Shown: positions 1-12,735 of the stretch, in pieces | Layout: the number at the start of each line of letters is the position of its first letter | Position numbering within the stretch: position 1 is the first letter of the stretch | Assembly: GCA_006937955.1 (NCBI GenBank) | Contig: SSNP01000052.1 | Coordinates: 3,213,560-3,277,559, forward strand | Direction: 5' to 3' | Length of the DNA: 64,000 nucleotides | Source: Pachypanchax playfairii | Lineage: Eukaryota; Chordata; Actinopteri; Cyprinodontiformes; Aplocheilidae | Position numbers and translations under genes: made by a program | The notes under the pieces: model-generated | Told to the model about the DNA's origin: nothing | Seen by the model: only the letters and a program-made list of their open reading frames with translations | The model's database searches: none

Positions 1-1845
1 CTCTCACATCATCAGCGTTCCTCTCTCTCCATCCCGCTGCCCCGTCCTGCCAACTTGCCCTCCCTGCTGTGTTTGTGTCCTCATACGACCCTGCCTGCTC
101 TGAATCGGCATCAGTGCCCATTTGAATGGGACACAGCTGGTGCTGTTGCTGAAATCCGAGCATCATTAGCGCCACTGCCTACTGGCTGTCTGTCTGACAA
201 ACATCTTCATAAAGGTTATGGCTTTATATCTCTGACTCATAAAGTTTTAATGCACCGTTTTATTTGCTCCTGCATATTTTCAATTTGTTTCCGTCTCGTT
301 TTATTTGTTGATGTATGTATTTATTTTGCTGGAGGAGACTCATCTCTCCAGGGGTGATTTATCTTCTTTACCATTCATTCAGAAAACGCTGACAACATAA
401 GACATAAACAGCAGGCATGAACATGTCAGCCATTTTAGAAAGAAACAATAAGAGGAAAGAGGGCATACGAACAATTCTCAGTCCAATCAGATGTCACAGG
501 TCGATAAAGACCAGGAAGTGGAGAGTGCATGTTTCAGGCTGATTGGATGGTGCAGCAGCACTGCTTCACTTTGTGCCACTTACTGATAAGCATAGAGGGA
601 GTAAAATCAAAGGCTGCCGTGCAGGGCAGCGAGCTGGACAGGAGCTTTGTTAGCATTCTATAGTGGATCGGCTGCAGCGTGTCGCCCATCCAGGCTGAAA
701 GAAAAAAAAAGTCTAACTTTTACCATCCGTATACTCAAAGTAGTTTATTAACATGAAAAATAAACTCAAAGACAAAGACTGAGGTGTAGTAAATATAATT
801 AACAATAAAATTCTATTAGTTATCAAGTAAAGAGGAACATAAAATATGTAGATTATCTGTCTTTCAGGAATGGACAATACAAAAAGTACAAAACTTTTTC
901 TTTCTCTCTCCTGAAGATTTTTCATCCTTCATCTGAAATATCATATAAATATATTATAAATATATTGGGCTCTAATATTAATCTCTCAGTAACACCGGTC
1001 GTTATTCTCCTTTACTGTGAATTTGTTGTAATGATTTTACATAATAAAATCTATTAGTAAACTAACTTCTTAAGGATAGTTATGAAAAGCCTCTTATTTC
1101 ATATTGTTCATAGGAAGCAGCAAATGATCAGCTGTACCAAAAACTTAAAATAAATAAAAATTCATACAACATAATACAATTTATTTATATTTTATAGATG
1201 TTCCATCACAGAATTTACCTGTTGCAGCAGGTAATTCTTGTACCTGCATATTTTAACACTTTAATATCTTTGTTGGAAATATTAAAGATCTACTCTGATC
1301 ATATTTTGAGTTATTTTAAAACGTTCTCAGTGGTCATTAAATTACGACTATGGCATTTTTACCCAAAATCACAAAACCTGTGTCGTTTTCTGTGAAATAT
1401 TTTCTCCATACCGACAGTAGCTCATTAGTAATTTGCCTCTGTGTGGGTGGAACTGTCGGTGCAGAGGATAACTCCGCCCCTTTCCCTGTTGGTAAGAGAT
1501 GTCTGTTTATGCTAGCGCTATAAGCCCGCCCAATTCATTTCTAAGATCACAAAAACATTCTTTTTCAAAAAGCATTTTTCAAATTGTTAATGAGTCACAG
1601 CAATTTAAAAGCAGAAATACTCCAAAATGCAATTTTGTGCTTAATTTTCTCAAGATATGTCCTCTATGATCAGAAAAATGCCACAAGAACATGCTAAAAA
1701 CACAAAAAACATGATTTTTATGAGTGAAAAGAATAATCTAGTTTGCTAAAGTCTACTAAAATGCAAACTGGTTAAACTGTCAGTAAATCAGTGTAATGAG
1801 TTCAACTTCCTGTCATCTGTATTAAACAACTATAAGCACTCAGTG
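1..1845. other. Noncoding stretch, no gene seen
   Basis: The first 350 bases or so are less AT-rich than what follows and are pyrimidine-rich. The 100-codon frame there has no recognisable domain, and I see no convincing splice signals around it. From about 700 the sequence is AT-rich with many stops in all frames. I see no RNA gene or clear mobile element. It is best read as intergenic or intronic DNA. Confidence 0.5.
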
Positions 1846-1846
1846 A

Positions 1847-2150
1847 GCAGAGACCTCCACCAAACACCTCAGTCCCCCCATATTATAATTTATACAAAAC
1901 ATTAACCTGAATTTTGTGGATCATTTATTGTGTAGTTGCATGCAGATATGTTAAAGACAGTAACATTACAATGATGAAGAATCCTTAATAATATTATCCA
2001 GACGCTGATCCAGATCACCCCCAAAACCTTCTCACTTTGTCTTTAGACCATTTCTGAAAATGTCCTTAAAATTTCATCAAAATCCATAAATAACGTTTTG
2101 ACAAACAAACCCTGACAAAAACAACCTGCTGGTGGAGGTAAGATTGTTTC
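1847..2150 (-). repeat. Dispersed fish repeat, copy 1 (unclassified)
   Basis: The segment runs from GAGACCTCCACCAAACACC to GCTGGTGGAGGTAAG and contains GATCCAGATCACCCCCAAAA, TTTCATCAAAATCC and AACAAACCCTGACAAAAAC. This order of phrases matches a very common interspersed fish repeat bounded by CCTCCACC / GGTGGAGG. A second, shorter copy lies at 19375-19508. The family name cannot be settled from sequence alone, and no coding capacity is visible. Confidence 0.5.
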
Positions 2151-2200
2151 ATGGTACTCCCCAGACCTGATGTCAGGTTATAGTCTACAGAAAGATTACC

Positions 2201-2286
2201 ACATGGACCTCATGGACCACATGGACCTCATGGACCTCATGGACCTCGTGGACCACGTGGACCACGTGGACCACATGGACCACATG
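2201..2286. repeat. 9-bp minisatellite, ATGGACCWC units
   Basis: About nine and a half tandem copies of a 9-bp unit (ATGGACCTC / GTGGACCAC). Transitions between A and G at the first base create CACGTG and CACATG E-box hexamers at several junctions. The 9-bp length keeps a reading frame, but no larger ORF uses it. Confidence 0.85.
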
Positions 2287-2289
2287 TGA

Positions 2290-4495
2290 CCCAATGACAC
2301 AAACATAACTACTGCTCTGATATCCATATAGTTCTGATCATTTAAAGCCAGCTGGGAAACTGTTTCAGTTTATTTAATTAAATCAGAGTGAAAATGCAGA
2401 TTAAAAATTAAACCTCTGTTATCAAATTTAAGTTAGACCAAAATCTCACAGCTGGATGTAAAACCAAGATTCATAGTTTTAACACTGATTTTTATTCTGT
2501 TTATAGCTGCTTATCCGTATGTTTTTATTTAAAAAAAACTCAGTGGCAATAAATAATAGATTTATAACAGAAATGTAACAAAAACATTAAACATTAGTTG
2601 CAGGTGTTTCAGTTTAAAATATCACCAACATGATATTTATTTACTACTGGAAGAAATTAAAACAAAAAATACATAAGTTTCTTTCCTATTTTATAAAATA
2701 TTTATGAAGTTTTGTTGTGAAAAATCTGATTATCTCTGTGTTTAATTAGTAATGCATCAACAAAAAACTGAAAGTTGATGTCGGGTCACATTTGATGTTC
2801 AAATAAATGTTTTAATAACAACAACATTTAAATCATTTAGATTTTCAGAATCAAATTTCTGACAGTCTTCAAATAATTTTGGTTGTCAGTAAAACTCCAG
2901 CTGAGGCAGGAAGAGAGGATGAACTTGGATTTTGACCACAAACTTTGAAAGACAAATACTAAAAAAAGTATTTTAAAATCAGTAAAGCAAACGTCTTTTC
3001 TCAGAGCAGATTCTGTTTGACCTGGTTGCTTTGTGCATTTCCCCTTTATTCACAGCATTTGAGAGAACTTGACGTAACTGTGTCCTCTTTCTGTCCCTCT
3101 GTCTGTCTCCGTCTCTTCTTTTTCTTTCCTCCTGCTATTTTCATTTATCAGTTCCCACATGCTGAGGAGCTGCTGTGAGCTGACAGCCTGGCTGCCTGCC
3201 ATTCGTTACTCTGCCAGTCGATATTTGTGCCACTCCCCATCCCCCACACACTCACTCCCGCCACACCAATACCCATCATGCATTTGTCAGACAATGTCTG
3301 GGTCCTTCTGCTGCTGCAGAGAAGTGAGACGGCTACAAGGCTTTTGTTTGACAGATTTTCCTCGTTGCTTTCTAGTGCTTCATTACAAACAGTCCACATT
3401 CTTCTAGAATGTGATGCTGAAGATTTGTTGCATTTTTAACTAAACTTAGCATAGAGACGATTTAATGAATGTCCTGTTGGATACAGATTGAATTCATGAA
3501 ATACAGCACTGACTAAAATTGCACAGAGCATCAGTGAGGCACTGCTGCAGAGAAGGTGAGGAAGTAAAGATGCACTGCAGACAACTTCTACATGTGGTGT
3601 TAAAAATCAGGAGTTCCTTTGTGAACAAACCTGGAGGTTTAAGTAATAATACTCTCAGTTTGAATTAATAACACAGCAAAGTTCATTAACCTTTACAGAA
3701 GCAGTGGAACTTTGTATTTCTGCTTATATTTGTCTGCAAACTCCTCCTGCTCTGTTCGTTACTTTGCACATGATTAACGAGAACAAAATACTTTGCTGGT
3801 TGTTCCAGTCTGTAAGATTTACAGGTCAAAGTTGACATCATGTCACATCAAAGCTGTGGTACGAATAAAGACACATAAAACCTGTAACAGCTTCTAGTTC
3901 TGGGTTGCTACATTTTAATGTAATTATTATTAATGGACAAGATGTTCTGATTGTATTTATCTTTGGAGAAGACGTCATATAGTTAAAACTCAATGTGCAT
4001 TAGTTTTATTATGCATTAATGCAAGTGAGTGAATGGTGTTATTTCTATATTCAGATCATCTCTGTCTCGCTGGGCTACAGTAAAGAATAAGATGAGAGAA
4101 ATGACGCAAACGTTTCCAGACTGCAGATGTAACAGGATGTGCTGAGAGACTGTCATAACAGAAAAACGTGGCCTTTGCTACATAAAACAAAAGTGAAAGA
4201 GGGAAAAATAAATAACAAATGAACAGCAAGTTGATAATAAATGTTGCATGTTGTGAACTTATTCAGGAAAACACTGTAAGATGTTTATATTTGTATTACT
4301 AAGTACAATGAGATTTGTTCTAACACAAATAAACATTTCAGTTAAAAAAACATTCAAGGCCAGATTTAATTATAATTATTGTCGCAGGACATGTCATTTG
4401 TTAAACTTTACTAAACCTTGTTGTTGGAATCCAACAAACACCTGAGCCACAGCAGGTAGCAGCATACCTGAAGGATTTAGAGACTGGTTGATTCT
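2290..4495. other. Noncoding stretch with a pyrimidine-rich patch
   Basis: This is AT-rich DNA with no gene. Around 3060-3410 it becomes pyrimidine-rich and less AT-rich, with short frames open on both strands. None of these has a recognisable domain or splice pair. This patch could be conserved noncoding DNA, but nothing in the single sequence proves it. Confidence 0.4.
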
Positions 4496-4497
4496 AG

Positions 4498-4560
4498 AAC
4501 CGTGGTTCTCAAACTGTAGTACACGGACCACTGATGGTATTCAGAGTCTATCAAGTATTT
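4498..4560 (+). mobile_element. hAT-like element end (fragment)
   Basis: The phrase CGTGGTTCTCAAACTG, followed by GTACACGGACCACTGATGG, resembles the terminal region of common nonautonomous hAT elements of fish, whose terminal inverted repeat begins CAGTGGTTCTCAA. No matching opposite terminus was found nearby, so this is at most a truncated copy. Confidence 0.4.
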
Positions 4561-6520
4561 ATTCATCATTAGCTGAATAATAATAAAAAGTTAAAAATAT
4601 GAGACAATAAAACAGGAATGGTGCAAGAAAACCCAAATCTTGGCTCCAAATATGTGATGGAAAATGTTCTGAGAATGAAAACTATAAAGTGGACTATCAT
4701 TAAACGTTCTAGAGGGAACTTCCTGTAGGCAACTCCAGCAATACGAGCCTCTTAGACCCCTTCAGCACTACAGAACTGTGACTCTGTGATTTTTTGTATC
4801 CAGATGTGGAGTAGAAGAAGACAGCAGTGTACCTGGTGATGTTCTTAGTGATGACCATCACATAACAAGTAGTTCAGGCTTTCAGCTTTAGTCTTAGTGT
4901 GCGATCACACAGAAAGTCATGTGACACGTTTTCAGCTCAAAATGGATCAAAGAAATCAAATAACAGAGAAAGTAAATAAATAAAGAAATTCTCTTTCCCC
5001 AAGACTTCCTTCAATAATAACAGCAGGATGTTAAAATGGAAGGAGAGGAATATAAAACAGCTCCAGTTAGAATGAGAGGAATGTTACAGAAACTATAAAT
5101 CTACTTGTTGTTTAGGTTGAGACAGAAAAAGCTTTTAATTCTACATATGAAGCTGATTTCTCTCTGACTTTGTTCCATAATCTGCAAAATGTCTCCAAAT
5201 AAGAAATAAATGTGGTATTTATTGAATATTTCCTGATCTTCTGACGTTCATGTCTCCAGTTCCTGCTGATCAGGATGGAGGATCGGCTGGTTCCTCACAC
5301 AGAAACTATTTGGTTTTGATAATTTACTGAATCTAATTATTGTTTAAATTTGATTAAAACATTTTGAATGTTGACATGAAATGGACTTGATGTTTCTATA
5401 AAGTGTATTAATCTAATCTTTGTTAGAAACTGGCACTTTAGAAATAAGAATTTAACTGAATTCTAATGAATTAAATTTAAAAGGTACATTTTGACAGAGG
5501 AGTCAGCTGACTGACCTCGATGACGGTGGAGCTTTTAATTTCCTGTTTGACAATCTGACATTTCATATTTCAGTCGGATTTGAACTGCGGAGAATCAAAA
5601 AGTGAACGACGTGGACATTTAACTTAATCTGAAATTCTGGATTCAGTCTGCTTGCAAGCAGGTTATGAGTTAGATCTTTGTTACCATGGTGATCGAGTTT
5701 CGTTCAGGGAGCTCCTCCCTCCAGCAGGAAACCTTCACCGTGTACTCCTCAGGTCCAGTCTCAGAAAAACTTTGTCTCTTTTGTTAAACTAACTAAAATT
5801 GTTCCTTTCAGAAGAGTCCTGAGGTTCAAGTCCATGCTGCGTGTTGTTGTTCTAGCTTTCGTTCAGTTTAACGTTCCAGCAGTAGCTTCATGTCCAGGAT
5901 CCTCTCACAGGCCTTTACATTCAGGACTGGTTCCATTTTTAGTCTCTTTACTCTGTGCTGTGAGCAGATGATCGTGTGCACGAGGGTTGGAAGCATCGTC
6001 AGTGATGGAGCTTGTGTTCTGTAAGCCTTGTAATAAACATGTTTTATAGAAGCAGTCTTAAAAATGTGGATTATTCCAAACACTGAACCAAATCATATGA
6101 ACATGTTAGAGATAATAATGTTTCCTTTTCTTCATCATAGTGATTTATTTTAGCAGGAAGCTGAACTACACGAGGTCAACTTGGTTTGATAAGGTGCAAT
6201 CAGGACACAGTTCACCTGTCTTTAATTATCTGCCTGTAACTAGACACACTTTGAGTTAAATTATCACTAAGAATCAGAAATGTTCAAAAATCAAGTTTGA
6301 TCTTAAACATTCGGATAAGTGCACGCCAGTCTCACCTGTTAGCGAGGTGATAAACAAGCTTTGGTTGCTATGTGGCGCCCTGAACCCTCTTTTCTGCATC
6401 AACACTCACTCGCCGCTGTTGATACGAGTCTATTTTAGATTAGTTACATACTTTACCTCTGATGTCTCTGCATCAGAATACTTTAATCAGTTAAGGTCTT
6501 TACATCACATAAACATAACA
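4561..6520. other. Noncoding stretch, no gene seen
   Basis: AT-rich sequence with short random ORFs only. Around 5256-5300 a phrase close to CTGATCAGGATGGAGGATC resembles part of the dispersed repeat that also surrounds the 12.1-kb minisatellite. I see nothing else I can name. Confidence 0.45.

Positions 6521-6521
<1 letters not shown>

Positions 6522-6557
<36 letters not shown>
6522..6557. repeat. (AC)n microsatellite
   Basis: An uninterrupted AC dinucleotide run of 36 bases. A 112-codon frame runs through it as a His-Thr repeat and is not a gene. Confidence 0.97.
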
Positions 6558-6559
<2 letters not shown>

Positions 6560-9500
6560 GGGTTCAACGTGTCTAGCCATACTTTCTCAAACAGCATTAA
6601 GAATTACAACCAAGCTAACAATCTGAGTGTTTCTCTGACATCACGTACGTTCCTCATCCTTAATGTGACAGTGGGACTGATGTGAGATTGTTAAGACGAT
6701 GACCATGATATCAAAGCAGAGAGAATGAGGACAAACAACAGTATGAATCCAGTACACCCACCATCAAAAGAGACACAGCAATATATTTAGCTGCAGTAAA
6801 AAAAAAAAAAAAAAAAATTCAAGTGCACTAGCTGGCTGAGTATAACAGAGAAGAAATGACACATTTTAAAGCCTCTTCAGAACTACTCATCTATTTTATA
6901 CAACAAGAGCTGAACATGATCTTTGCTGGCTTTGTTCTCCAGAAGAAAAAGCCTGAGTGGATATGAGCGCTGCTTTGCTTTCTTTGGTTCCTCTTCTCTT
7001 TAAAAACAATGACATGACCAGTAAGGCAGTTTGGCTGCGGGTGAAAATCGTTCTTTTTTCCATCACCCTCCTCATTTATTTGTGTATGTTCTAGGAGTAC
7101 TGAAACAGCATGCTGGTACCACACTGATAAGACAAGAGGAGAACTCTGTGCACTACACAGGGTCCTCTGGTGAATACAGGGCCAGCACGAGGGGCTCGGA
7201 CAGGGAATCAGGGCTGGAAGCCAGACAGATACACTCGGGTGGATAACATGTCTTTAATGCTCTTGGTGGACTGCCCAACTGGCGTCCAGGCTACCTGGCA
7301 AAGAGCCCAACGTTCCTCCACTGACTGAGTGAGAAGCAGTAAAGCTTGGGCGATTGCTGTGAGACAGACAGAGAGTCAGGGGTGACAGACAGAAACAAAC
7401 ACGACAGACTGAACATGAAGAGAATCACTATAATAAACTGTATGAAAGTAGCAGATGCACATACCTAAATAAAGTAAATAAAACTTGAATGTAGAGGAAC
7501 CGTAGTATCAGATTGTTTGAGTCAGTCTAACACCACATGACAGATCAGTATTTAAAATGTTGATGTACAGAAACAATCATTAATATTTGTAGTTTTAATA
7601 TATTTTTTATATCAGAGGTACGTCATGTAATGTTTGGGTTGCAAGAGTCACTGTTTCTAATGCTACAACAGAACAGCATCAAACTAGATCGGATTATTTT
7701 ACAGAAGGTTTTTATCAATTAAATCAAATCAAATAAAAAATACTTTATTAATCCTCAAACGGAAATAAATAAACATTTTCTCATTTTTCCGGAGGAGTAA
7801 CACTTTAACTGAAATGTGTCCCTTTGTGGGTCGATATCGGCAATTGAACAAAGTTCCTTAAAGAAAAACAGATTTACTCAGAATTTCCATTATTTGAACA
7901 AATTTCTTTTTAATTTTCTGAAAAACCAAGAATCAGCATTTTTAATGGACTGTGTTGTTAAGGTGAGCAAATGGACTTTGGTCTGATTTATAGTATTTTT
8001 ATACGTTGTTATTCAGATGGGATGATAGAAATGAGCCTCCGTTGTATCTTTTCTCTTAATGCTTCATGTACATGTCGTCCTTTTGATTAATAAGCACGAC
8101 TGAAATAGAAACCAGAGAAGAAGAGATTATTCTACTGAATCAAAAACACTAAATAACTTCATTCCTCAGTCAACAAGGTTACTAACATCCCACTGAAATG
8201 TTTTGTTTTAACAGATAATCACTTATAATACAATAGAAAAAACATTTTAGCAACTTAAATCATCTAAAACCAACGATGAAGCTCATTTTCACTAATTCTC
8301 CTTCAACTTTAAATACTTGGAAACAGGATCATTTTTATTGGTTGTGGATTTCAGATAGAAACGTAAAACTCATGTTACACACAGCAGTGACTTCACCATG
8401 ATGCCAGTAAAAATAGATACAGCGTGTTTTTCAACTCAAGCTATAAACTATAAACCTCATTAAATAAAAATGTTAGTGGGACAGCCCGGGGAAGTTTCAG
8501 CAGGTAAAACATCCTATTTATGAAACTGATGGTATTGAAATGTAGATAATGTGTTTTATTAGGAATGTTTAAATTATTAATATTAATTCACATACCTAGA
8601 GTATAATGTTACCTGTGGGAGAGTTTGGCACATTATGATCCTCTGCTTTCCAAGAAGCTCCACTTTCACTCTTTAAACAATAATCAAGACATTTATTGTT
8701 GTTGTTATAAATTATCTGTTCCAGTTTAAGAGGCTTGAAAAAAACTCCCTTTTCAGATAAACATAATTTGGCTTGTGAGTTTTTTGTTCAGGACACAAAC
8801 ACTGAGATGGACTTTGAGTTATTTTAACCATTCATATGACCCAAAGGCTCGGCCTCCAGGTGTTTCTCTACATGTTCTCATCAGTTTCGAAGCTCCAAAT
8901 TCTATAGTAACATCATAAAAGATCCTGTTAAAGAAACCTGAATGATTGAATTTGACACCTGCTGCATGAATTCCTGGACTGAGCTTCATGTGAAAGTATT
9001 TTCCTTTTGATCAACAGATCAACAAGAGAATTTATTTAAAATTTAAAGAATAAACAGACTGTATTCATTTGGCTTTAACAGTTAACACCTGGAGGGCTCT
9101 TGAGGAAGTCAAGCTGGGTTTAAATTACCATATTTTTTCCTGCTGTGGGTTATTTCTTAAATAAACTTCTCTTAGGCGTCTGTTTTAATATAATTTGAGT
9201 GGTTTCGTAAAGCATTTACTGTATGTTATTACAAACTTTCATTTTGAAATTCTGCTTACTCAGTGGAAGGACGCCACTTATCTCTGTTATGTATGTTAAA
9301 GTGCACTCTGAACTAAAGTACCATCAGGCCAAAGTAAACTAACTGATACTGAATGTCTTGTTTTTCAGTATGTTCTGGTTTTCCTTCAGCATAAAGACTT
9401 AGATGGTGGATTGGTTTGGGATTGTTTGTCTCTCTGCATTAACCGACAACCTGTCCAGGACATGTGTCTGACCCAGCAACTGGGACAAGACAGGATACTG

Positions 9501-9595
9501 GGGAATCATCACTTACATAAGATGTCTGAGGTTTAAGTCATTTAAAAAGCATTATTTATCTGAGTTACACACAATGTCACTGTGTTGATGGACCA
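6558..9595. other. Noncoding stretch with poly-A tract
   Basis: It holds a 20-base A run at 6798-6817 and, near 7736-7765, a TACTTTATTAATCCTCAAA phrase. That phrase resembles the end of widespread fish retroelements that read 'ctttattaatccc'. The remainder is AT-rich with no supported gene or RNA. Confidence 0.4.
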
Positions 9596-9597
9596 AC

Positions 9598-9949
9598 TAT
9601 GTACTGATACTGATACTGGTATCGGGTATCAGCCCCGATTCTGTCTAATACTTGTATCAGTATCGGTTAAAGTTAACCGATACCATGAACCAATAATTAA
9701 AATGTGGAAACTCTGCAATAATTTCAAAGAAATTTTTAACTTTTAGTTTTGTGGTTATTTTTTAGTAAGATTTTACGTTTTATATAATTCACCATCATTT
9801 GTTGTAACAAGCAGAGAAGAAAATAAAATCTTGTCTTCTAATTCAATGCTTTTTTTTTGTGTGGTAGACATTTCGGCAATTGTATTCGATATCGTTAAGT
9901 ACTCTGATCCAAGTATTGGTTTGAAAAAAATGGTATAGTTGCATCACTA
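9598..9949 (-). mobile_element. Nonautonomous hAT-like element (5' end on minus strand)
   Basis: The right edge, read on the minus strand, is TAGTGATGCAACTATACCAT, a typical hAT-type terminal sequence of fish. It is followed by phrases such as CTTGGATCAGAGTACTT and many GATACTG/GGTATCG motifs that are characteristic of these elements. The left edge lacks a matching terminal repeat, so the copy looks truncated. An internal palindrome with 10-base arms TATCGGTTAA and TTAACCGATA and a 2-base spacer sits near 9660-9681. There is no transposase. Confidence 0.6.
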
Positions 9950-10370
9950 GTACTAACTGAGTTATCACTCAGGTTTCTGCAACTTGTTTGGTGGAAGGGA
10001 AACATCCAGAGTTTAGATCTAACCTACATGGATGTTCACTCCATCCTCTGAAAGTGTGCTCAAAAAGCAGATTATCATAAAAACTGTTAAATTATGTTGC
10101 GTGACATCAAGTTAGAACATGTTTATTTTACAGTGATTCAATATGCTGGAACTGAAAGGAAAGTTCAAACAGATCATGAGTTAAATTGACATGTATGAAG
10201 ACGAATACTTGAGGTCAACAATCAGACACTTTAGTCTAAAGAATAAGAAGTTAAATACACCCACAGTGTGTTCTTACAGGTATTACCATGTCACATTCCT
10301 TTTTGTTGAGTTTTTGTGTTTAATTATAAAATAATATTGATTATATTGATCAACAATAAAAGAAGATATT

Positions 10371-10620
10371 AATTTAATTTAATTTTAATTTAGGAGGATA
10401 AACCCCTTGAGATGTGCCATCTCATTTTCAAGAGGGTCCTCAATACAGACATTACAAATAAACAGGATGTACAGATAGAAGCAGCAGTACAATATATCAA
10501 AAGATCACAAAAAACAAAGCAAAACAAAAACACCAATACAATATAAATACACTCGCTCACACACCCAGACTATCACACACACCATACACAACACACCCAC
10601 AACCACAAAGCTCTCCATGA
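10371..10620 (-). mobile_element. LINE 3' end with AATTT-type tail
   Basis: Read on the minus strand, the phrase CTTGAAAATGAGATGGCACA, then TCTCAAGGGGTTTATCCTCC, then a tail of AATTA/AATTT units resembles the 3' end of a common fish LINE (CR1/L2/Rex-like). The 10371-10396 TTTAATT run would be the tail. No reverse-transcriptase coding sequence remains at this locus. Confidence 0.45.
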
Positions 10621-12125
10621 TCAATACTTCAGTCCAACTTACACAAACATTTATAAAAGTGATTCACAACTGGAAGATCGGGGCCCAGAACCACTCTCAG
10701 TGGTCACAGACCCAAACCTTCCTACTCTCTATTGAGCTATTACTAAAAAAGCAACTGTTGCTAAGTTATTTGAAACAACTTAATTATAAATTGAAATATA
10801 TATTACTTACTCGACAATACTATAATTGATACAAAGGAATTCACTAATTGTATTATCAAGATAGCATACAGATTCAGCTGTGTTTGCCATAGTGGCATTT
10901 AATTTAGTTACTCCTGTAACCTGCACATAAAATATGTTATGTGAAGTGAAATACATGAAAAAACAACCAGCAAATAATAATAATTCAGCTGTTTGTTTGT
11001 AATAAAACTAGAACAGTTCACTGTTTATATAAAACCATTATTTTATTATTATAACATTCAAGTTTTTATTGCTGTCTTTTGCCAATTTGATGCTTTTCTT
11101 TGCTGCTCTCATACACCATGTATTATTTGAATTAACTTAGCACTCCTGCTGTTAGTGTGCGAGCGTTAGCGTTGGAGTGTATTGCAGGGCAAGAATTATT
11201 CACCTGAAGGTTAGAAAATTCAAGATCAGAAGTTTTTAGCGGTAAGATAAAACACTCAGATTAGTGACCTGACAGACACCGAGTCTTTCTCTAAGTCTAA
11301 AGTCATCCGTCTTCTTGTTCCTCACGTCTACCTGAAACATAGCCATGATGTTTGGATGGAAACGGCGTTCAGATATGCAGATGTTTGTGCACTTCCTCTT
11401 TGAATTTGGTTGAATTTTACAAAAATAAGAAAAGTTTGTGAAACATCAAGAGAAAAAAATTGTCATTTCTAATTTATTCATTGAAAAAAATGTTTTCAGA
11501 AATGTTTCTTCACATATTAAAAGTCACAAACAGATTTTTTTTTATTTATTCGTTAGTATTCAGACCTTTAGCCATGAAACTGCAAAATTTGGAGGCTGCA
11601 CAAGATAAAATGAACTGGATTCAGTCTTTTGAAAGATTATTTCATTCCATAAGAAATAGCTTCACATCTACAGGAAATAACCAATAAATATATCTACTGC
11701 AAAATATTTTTATTATTACGCTCTTTAAAATGCATGTGAAAGGTCCAGTTTCATTTTAATTGATGTAAACTGACAGCAAATTGAGTTTCTATGTTGTTTA
11801 GCCCTGAAACAAACCTTTAAAGAAAGGCAACAACAAGCTAAAGTAGATGTATAATTAAAAATGCCCTTCTGCCAAGTTTTTTGAATATCAAAAGCATCAA
11901 ACTGCATCTATAATAATAAAACTAAACCTGGATGCTCATGTTTAAAAATAACTCACTGAATCAAGTGTTTTGATTTTCAGATTATCAAGTTCACCATGTT
12001 TCTATAACCACCTTCATGCTGCTCACCTGTACCTGTATTTAGACTCTCTCCACCAGCTGTCCCACGTCTAGCCAGCCTTTGATTGGTTGGAGTCTTTTGA
12101 CCAGTTTTTGTGTCACAGACTTCCT
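10621..12125. other. Noncoding stretch, no gene seen
   Basis: AT-rich DNA with scattered 60-75-codon frames that show no domains and no splice context. A duplicate of nothing else in the window was noticed here. Confidence 0.45.
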
Positions 12126-12130
12126 CTTTC

Positions 12131-12607
12131 TATTGGAGGATTCTTCCTGTCCTCTCAGACCCCAGTGGGTCCAGTAGAACTCATCCTGGTTCTGGTTCTA
12201 TTGGAGGTTTCTTCCCGTCCTCTCAGACCCCAGTGGGTCCAGTAGAACTCATCCTGGTTCTGGTTCTATTGGAGGTTTCTTCCCGTCCTCTCAGACCCCA
12301 GTGGGTCCAGTAGAACTCATCCTGGTTCTGATTCTATTGAAGGATTCTTCCCGTCCTCTCAGACCCCAGTGGGTCCAGTAGAACTCATCCTGGTTCTGAT
12401 TCTATTGAAGGATTCTTCCCGTCCTCTCAGACCCCAGTGGGTCCAGTAGAACTCATCCTGGTTCTGGTTCTATTGGAGGTTTCTTCCCGTCCTCTCAGAC
12501 CCCAGTGGGTCCAGTAGAACTCATCCTGGTTCTGGTTCTATTGGAGGTTTCTTCCCGTCCTCTCAGACCCCAGTGGGTCCAGTAGAACTCATCCTGGTTC
12601 TGGTTCT
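12131..12607 (+). repeat. 68-bp minisatellite, seven copies
   Basis: The unit starts at 12131, 12199, 12267, 12335, 12403, 12471 and 12539, an exact 68-bp period with only a few substitutions (for example GGTTT versus GGATT, GGTTCT versus GATTCT). Each unit contains CTATTGGAGG, TCTTCCCGTCC, CCCCAGTGGGTCCAGTAG and CATCCTGGTTCTG. The 68-bp length is not a multiple of three, so no long frame persists. Near-identity of copies suggests recent expansion. Confidence 0.95.
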
Positions 12608-12735
12608 TCCTGTTCTCCAGCTGGTGCTGCTCAGGATGGAGGATTGTGTTTGTTAATCTGGACCTGTGTGGTACTCTGTCAGAACCTGGTTCTGACCTCT
12701 GTGATTTGGCACCATAGGAATAAAATGATAATTAC
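12608..12735 (+). mobile_element. Dispersed repeat 3' part hosting the 68-bp minisatellite
   Basis: Directly after the array come GCTGCTCAGGATGGAGGATT and then GTGATTTGGCACCATAGG followed by AATAAAATGA. This is the order seen at the 3' end of a very abundant fish retroelement, in which a 'ttggaggtttcttcc' phrase precedes 'ctcaggatggaggatt' and 'gatttggcgctataaataaa'. The array therefore seems to be an internal expansion of that element's TTGGAGGTTTCTTCC segment. Confidence 0.5.

Noticed and set aside
12131..12607. Regular spacing reminiscent of a CRISPR array
   Set aside because: The repeats are directly adjacent with no unique spacers, and the genome is vertebrate.
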